Source: Gammaproteobacteria bacterium
GTDB lineage: Bacteria > Pseudomonadota > Gammaproteobacteria > Chromatiales > Chromatiaceae
DNA: 16,588 nucleotides
Direction of reading: 5' to 3'
Assembly: GCA_013041975.1 (NCBI GenBank)
Contig: JABDQZ010000203.1
Span: 1-16,588 of the forward strand
The position numbers were made by a program, and so were the translations under genes. Each line of letters opens with the position of its first letter. Within the stretch, counting starts at the first letter, position 1. Below, in pieces: positions 14,751 to 16,588 of the stretch. A model generated the notes under the pieces. It was not told the DNA's origin. It did not search any database and was given only the letters and a program-made list of their open reading frames with translations.

Positions 14751-16588
14751 CTACAACACAGATTCAATTTTTAACGGATCAAAACGATGCCCGCGGCCAC
14801 TGAAAAAACGCGAGAATCCTTCATAGTATTCGAGTCTCAGGCACTGGATGGCAACAATGCCACCTTCCAGCACGATAATGAATATATTGCCGAGGATAAC
14901 AGTCATAATATGTCCGAAGGTATCCATCATGCCTGCCAGCGTAAATACGGCCAAAGCCAGTGCCACATGGTTCAGGCTGAATGCAGCAACACGCAAAAAC
15001 GAGAGGGTGCTTGATAAAATATTAATCATGTTATCCAGTCCTTCGATGGAGATCAGCAGGACTTTTTCAGCCACCGAGCCATCCATATGTTGCCAGTGTT
15101 TCCATAAAATAGCTGATAACGGTATGCCAATGATGATCCATTCGGTGATGCCGAAACGGTTATTGACCATATATTGATAGCCGGCATAGACACTACCCAG
15201 GAAAAGAATCAGTCCGAAGATGCCTCGGTTGCTAAAAACGGCCTGTTCCTTTTGGCCGATAGCCAGCAGATTGTAGATGGATAACAGGTTGGCAATCACC
15301 AGAAAACCGATGCCCCAGTAAAGTGCCAGCACCAACATGTGAGAAGGATCTTCCATTGGTGACATCCACACCGGATCAATCACATGTTCATAGCCAAACA
15401 GGCTTCCATACAACAGGCCGAAAATCATTGAGGAAATGCCTGCCAAGGCAGCAAAGGTGAACAGGCCGTCAATCTTGTTTCGCAGTAAAAAACCAGCCAG
15501 AACGATAACAGCGCCATGGCCGATATCTCCAAACATCATGCCGAACATCAGTATGTAGGAAAAGGCAAATAAACGCGTGGGGTCAATCTCGCTGTATTCA
15601 GGAATTCCGTATTGACCAACGAGTGCACGGAAAGGTTTCAACAGTCGGCTGCTTTTTTCCAGGAAAGGTACGCTTAACAGTTCATCCTGCTGGGGCTCGC
15701 GAAAGTTCAGCAGGTAGGGGTACTGCAGTTTTTGCTGCAACTGTTGATCAACCAGTTGCATTTTGTCTTCTGGTATCCAGCCTTCGAGATAAACCAGTTC
15801 TCCCTTGCCGAAAAGGGCGTTGGCAAGCTCGGAATAGGGTTTGGCTCCAGTCAGAATTTTGAGCGTTTCATCAAGAACGTCTCTGTGGTCGTTTATGACG
15901 TTATTGATATTTTCTGTCAATTCATCAATGTGTTTCTGATAACCGGAAAGTTGTTTTTCAATATCCCTGCGTATGATATCAGGATGTTGATGTAGCTCCT
16001 GCGGGATGCTGATCTCGTGAAAACCAGCCGACTTGAGAATTTCACTGACATCCTCCTGCTGGTCGCGTGAAGTCACAACGGTGACATAATGATGAATGTC
16101 AGCCCGGTGGAAGGCATCCATAACGGTATTGGCCAGAGTCAGTGCGCGTTCGAGTTGATCATATTCACTATTGGGGATAGTGCCGATAAAAATTTTGATG
16201 AAGCGGCTTTCTCTTGCCAGTTTGCCAAGATCAATATCCAGGTTTCTGAATCGTTCCAGACTACTTTCCATTTGGTGAGTCATGTTGATGTTGTCTTTGG
16301 CTAGTCGTATCTCTTCTTCAAGGTCTGAAATACGGCCCCATATATTTTTTACTTTGTTGCTGATGTCTTCGAGTGTTTCTCTGGAAACCGCCTCTGTAAT
16401 AACCTTCTCAGTATTAACCGTGTGTTCAAAATAGTGGGCAATTTTCTGGTAACGGCTGTTTAGAGATTGATAAAGCTGTTGATACTCAATTGCAGGCATG
16501 TCATCCAGTGGCGAGTCTTCATTCCTGGACTCAATCAGATGAATAGCCTCTAATTTTGCCAGTTCAATCGAAGCCATTGGTGCATCAT
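14751..16588 (-). CDS. atpI: A/V-type ATPase subunit I (a subunit), 5' end outside window
   Basis: The membrane stator subunit carrying the ion half-channels. The first ~300 visible residues are a cytoplasmic helical arm with coiled-coil stretches. From about residue 336 come eight or so membrane helices, beginning LFAFSYILMFGMMFGDIGHG (335-354), the family hallmark. STLSFLRVAAFSLNH (523-537) contains the essential ring-facing arginine R529, and LEGGIVAIQCLRLEYYEGFSRFF matches the final helices. Numbers count from the ATG at 16577. The frame stays open to the window edge, and that ATG has no ribosome-binding site. In related bacterial I subunits residues like LEAIHLIE lie some 20-35 residues into the protein, so the true start is probably beyond base 16588. 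The gene may be preceded by subunit C. Confidence 0.93.
   Translation of the reverse strand, partial: DAPMASIELAKLEAIHLIESRNEDSPLDDMPAIEYQQLYQSLNSRYQKIAHYFEHTVNTEKVITEAVSRETLEDISNKVKNIWGRISDLEEEIRLAKDNINMTHQMESSLERFRNLDIDLGKLARESRFIKIFIGTIPNSEYDQLERALTLANTVMDAFHRADIHHYVTVVTSRDQQEDVSEILKSAGFHEISIPQELHQHPDIIRRDIEKQLSGYQKHIDELTENINNVINDHRDVLDETLKILTGAKPYSELANALFGKGELVYLEGWIPEDKMQLVDQQLQQKLQYPYLLNFREPQQDELLSVPFLEKSSRLLKPFRALVGQYGIPEYSEIDPTRLFAFSYILMFGMMFGDIGHGAVIVLAGFLLRNKIDGLFTFAALAGISSMIFGLLYGSLFGYEHVIDPVWMSPMEDPSHMLVLALYWGIGFLVIANLLSIYNLLAIGQKEQAVFSNRGIFGLILFLGSVYAGYQYMVNNRFGITEWIIIGIPLSAILWKHWQHMDGSVAEKVLLISIEGLDNMINILSSTLSFLRVAAFSLNHVALALAVFTLAGMMDTFGHIMTVILGNIFIIVLEGGIVAIQCLRLEYYEGFSRFFSGRGHRFDPLKIESVL

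Noticed and set aside
1..16588. CRISPR arrays, tRNA or rRNA genes, insertion sequences, prophage genes
   Set aside because: No regularly spaced repeats, cloverleaf-like sequences, transposase motifs or phage proteins were seen in either strand by eye.

Overview
The window looks like chromosomal DNA of a gammaproteobacterium. Base composition is moderate, the metZ end is of the proteobacterial type, and the DUF4124, HDOD and GGDEF families are typical of that group. The species cannot be named from the sequence alone. There are no rRNA or tRNA genes, insertion sequences, phage genes or CRISPR arrays, and no gap between genes exceeds about 210 bases.

Left part (1-5232). The 3' end of metZ (O-succinylhomoserine sulfhydrylase) is followed on the same strand by a membrane-anchored protein with a degenerate GGDEF domain and by an HDOD-domain protein. 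Converging on these from the other strand are two different deviant-Walker ATPases: a ParA-like protein, then an FlhG/FleN (MinD-family) ATPase with a long C-terminal extension. The FlhG-like gene has an apparent one-base frameshift just before its P-loop, and it shares its stop region with the HDOD gene. No flagellar, pilus, chemotaxis or plasmid-partition genes are visible nearby. The block looks like an uncharacterised positioning or signalling module and is the best candidate here for an undescribed system.

Middle (5233-9540). A divergent intergenic region carries overlapping inverted repeats. It leads into a two-gene overlapping operon encoding a DUF2157 multi-pass membrane protein and a GDYXXLXY-family protein with an extra C-terminal region. 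Beyond these, on the minus strand, are a secreted DUF4124/coiled-coil protein, a cytoplasmic thioredoxin-fold (CPHC) plus HEAT-repeat protein, and a small secreted protein of unknown function. Short hairpins, one of them resembling a REP element, lie between some of these genes.

Right part (9541-16588). A tightly packed minus-strand operon encodes an A/V-type rotary ATPase in the order I-K-F-E-A-B-D. Genes overlap or nearly abut except between I and K. Subunit I is cut by the right edge, and its true start probably lies outside. No subunit C gene (the central-stalk cap that joins the motor to the membrane ring) is present; it may lie upstream beyond the edge. The K subunit has an N-terminal extension before its proteolipid hairpin. 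It shows one ion-binding glutamate without the glutamine and Ser/Thr ligands usual in sodium-binding rings, which favours proton coupling.
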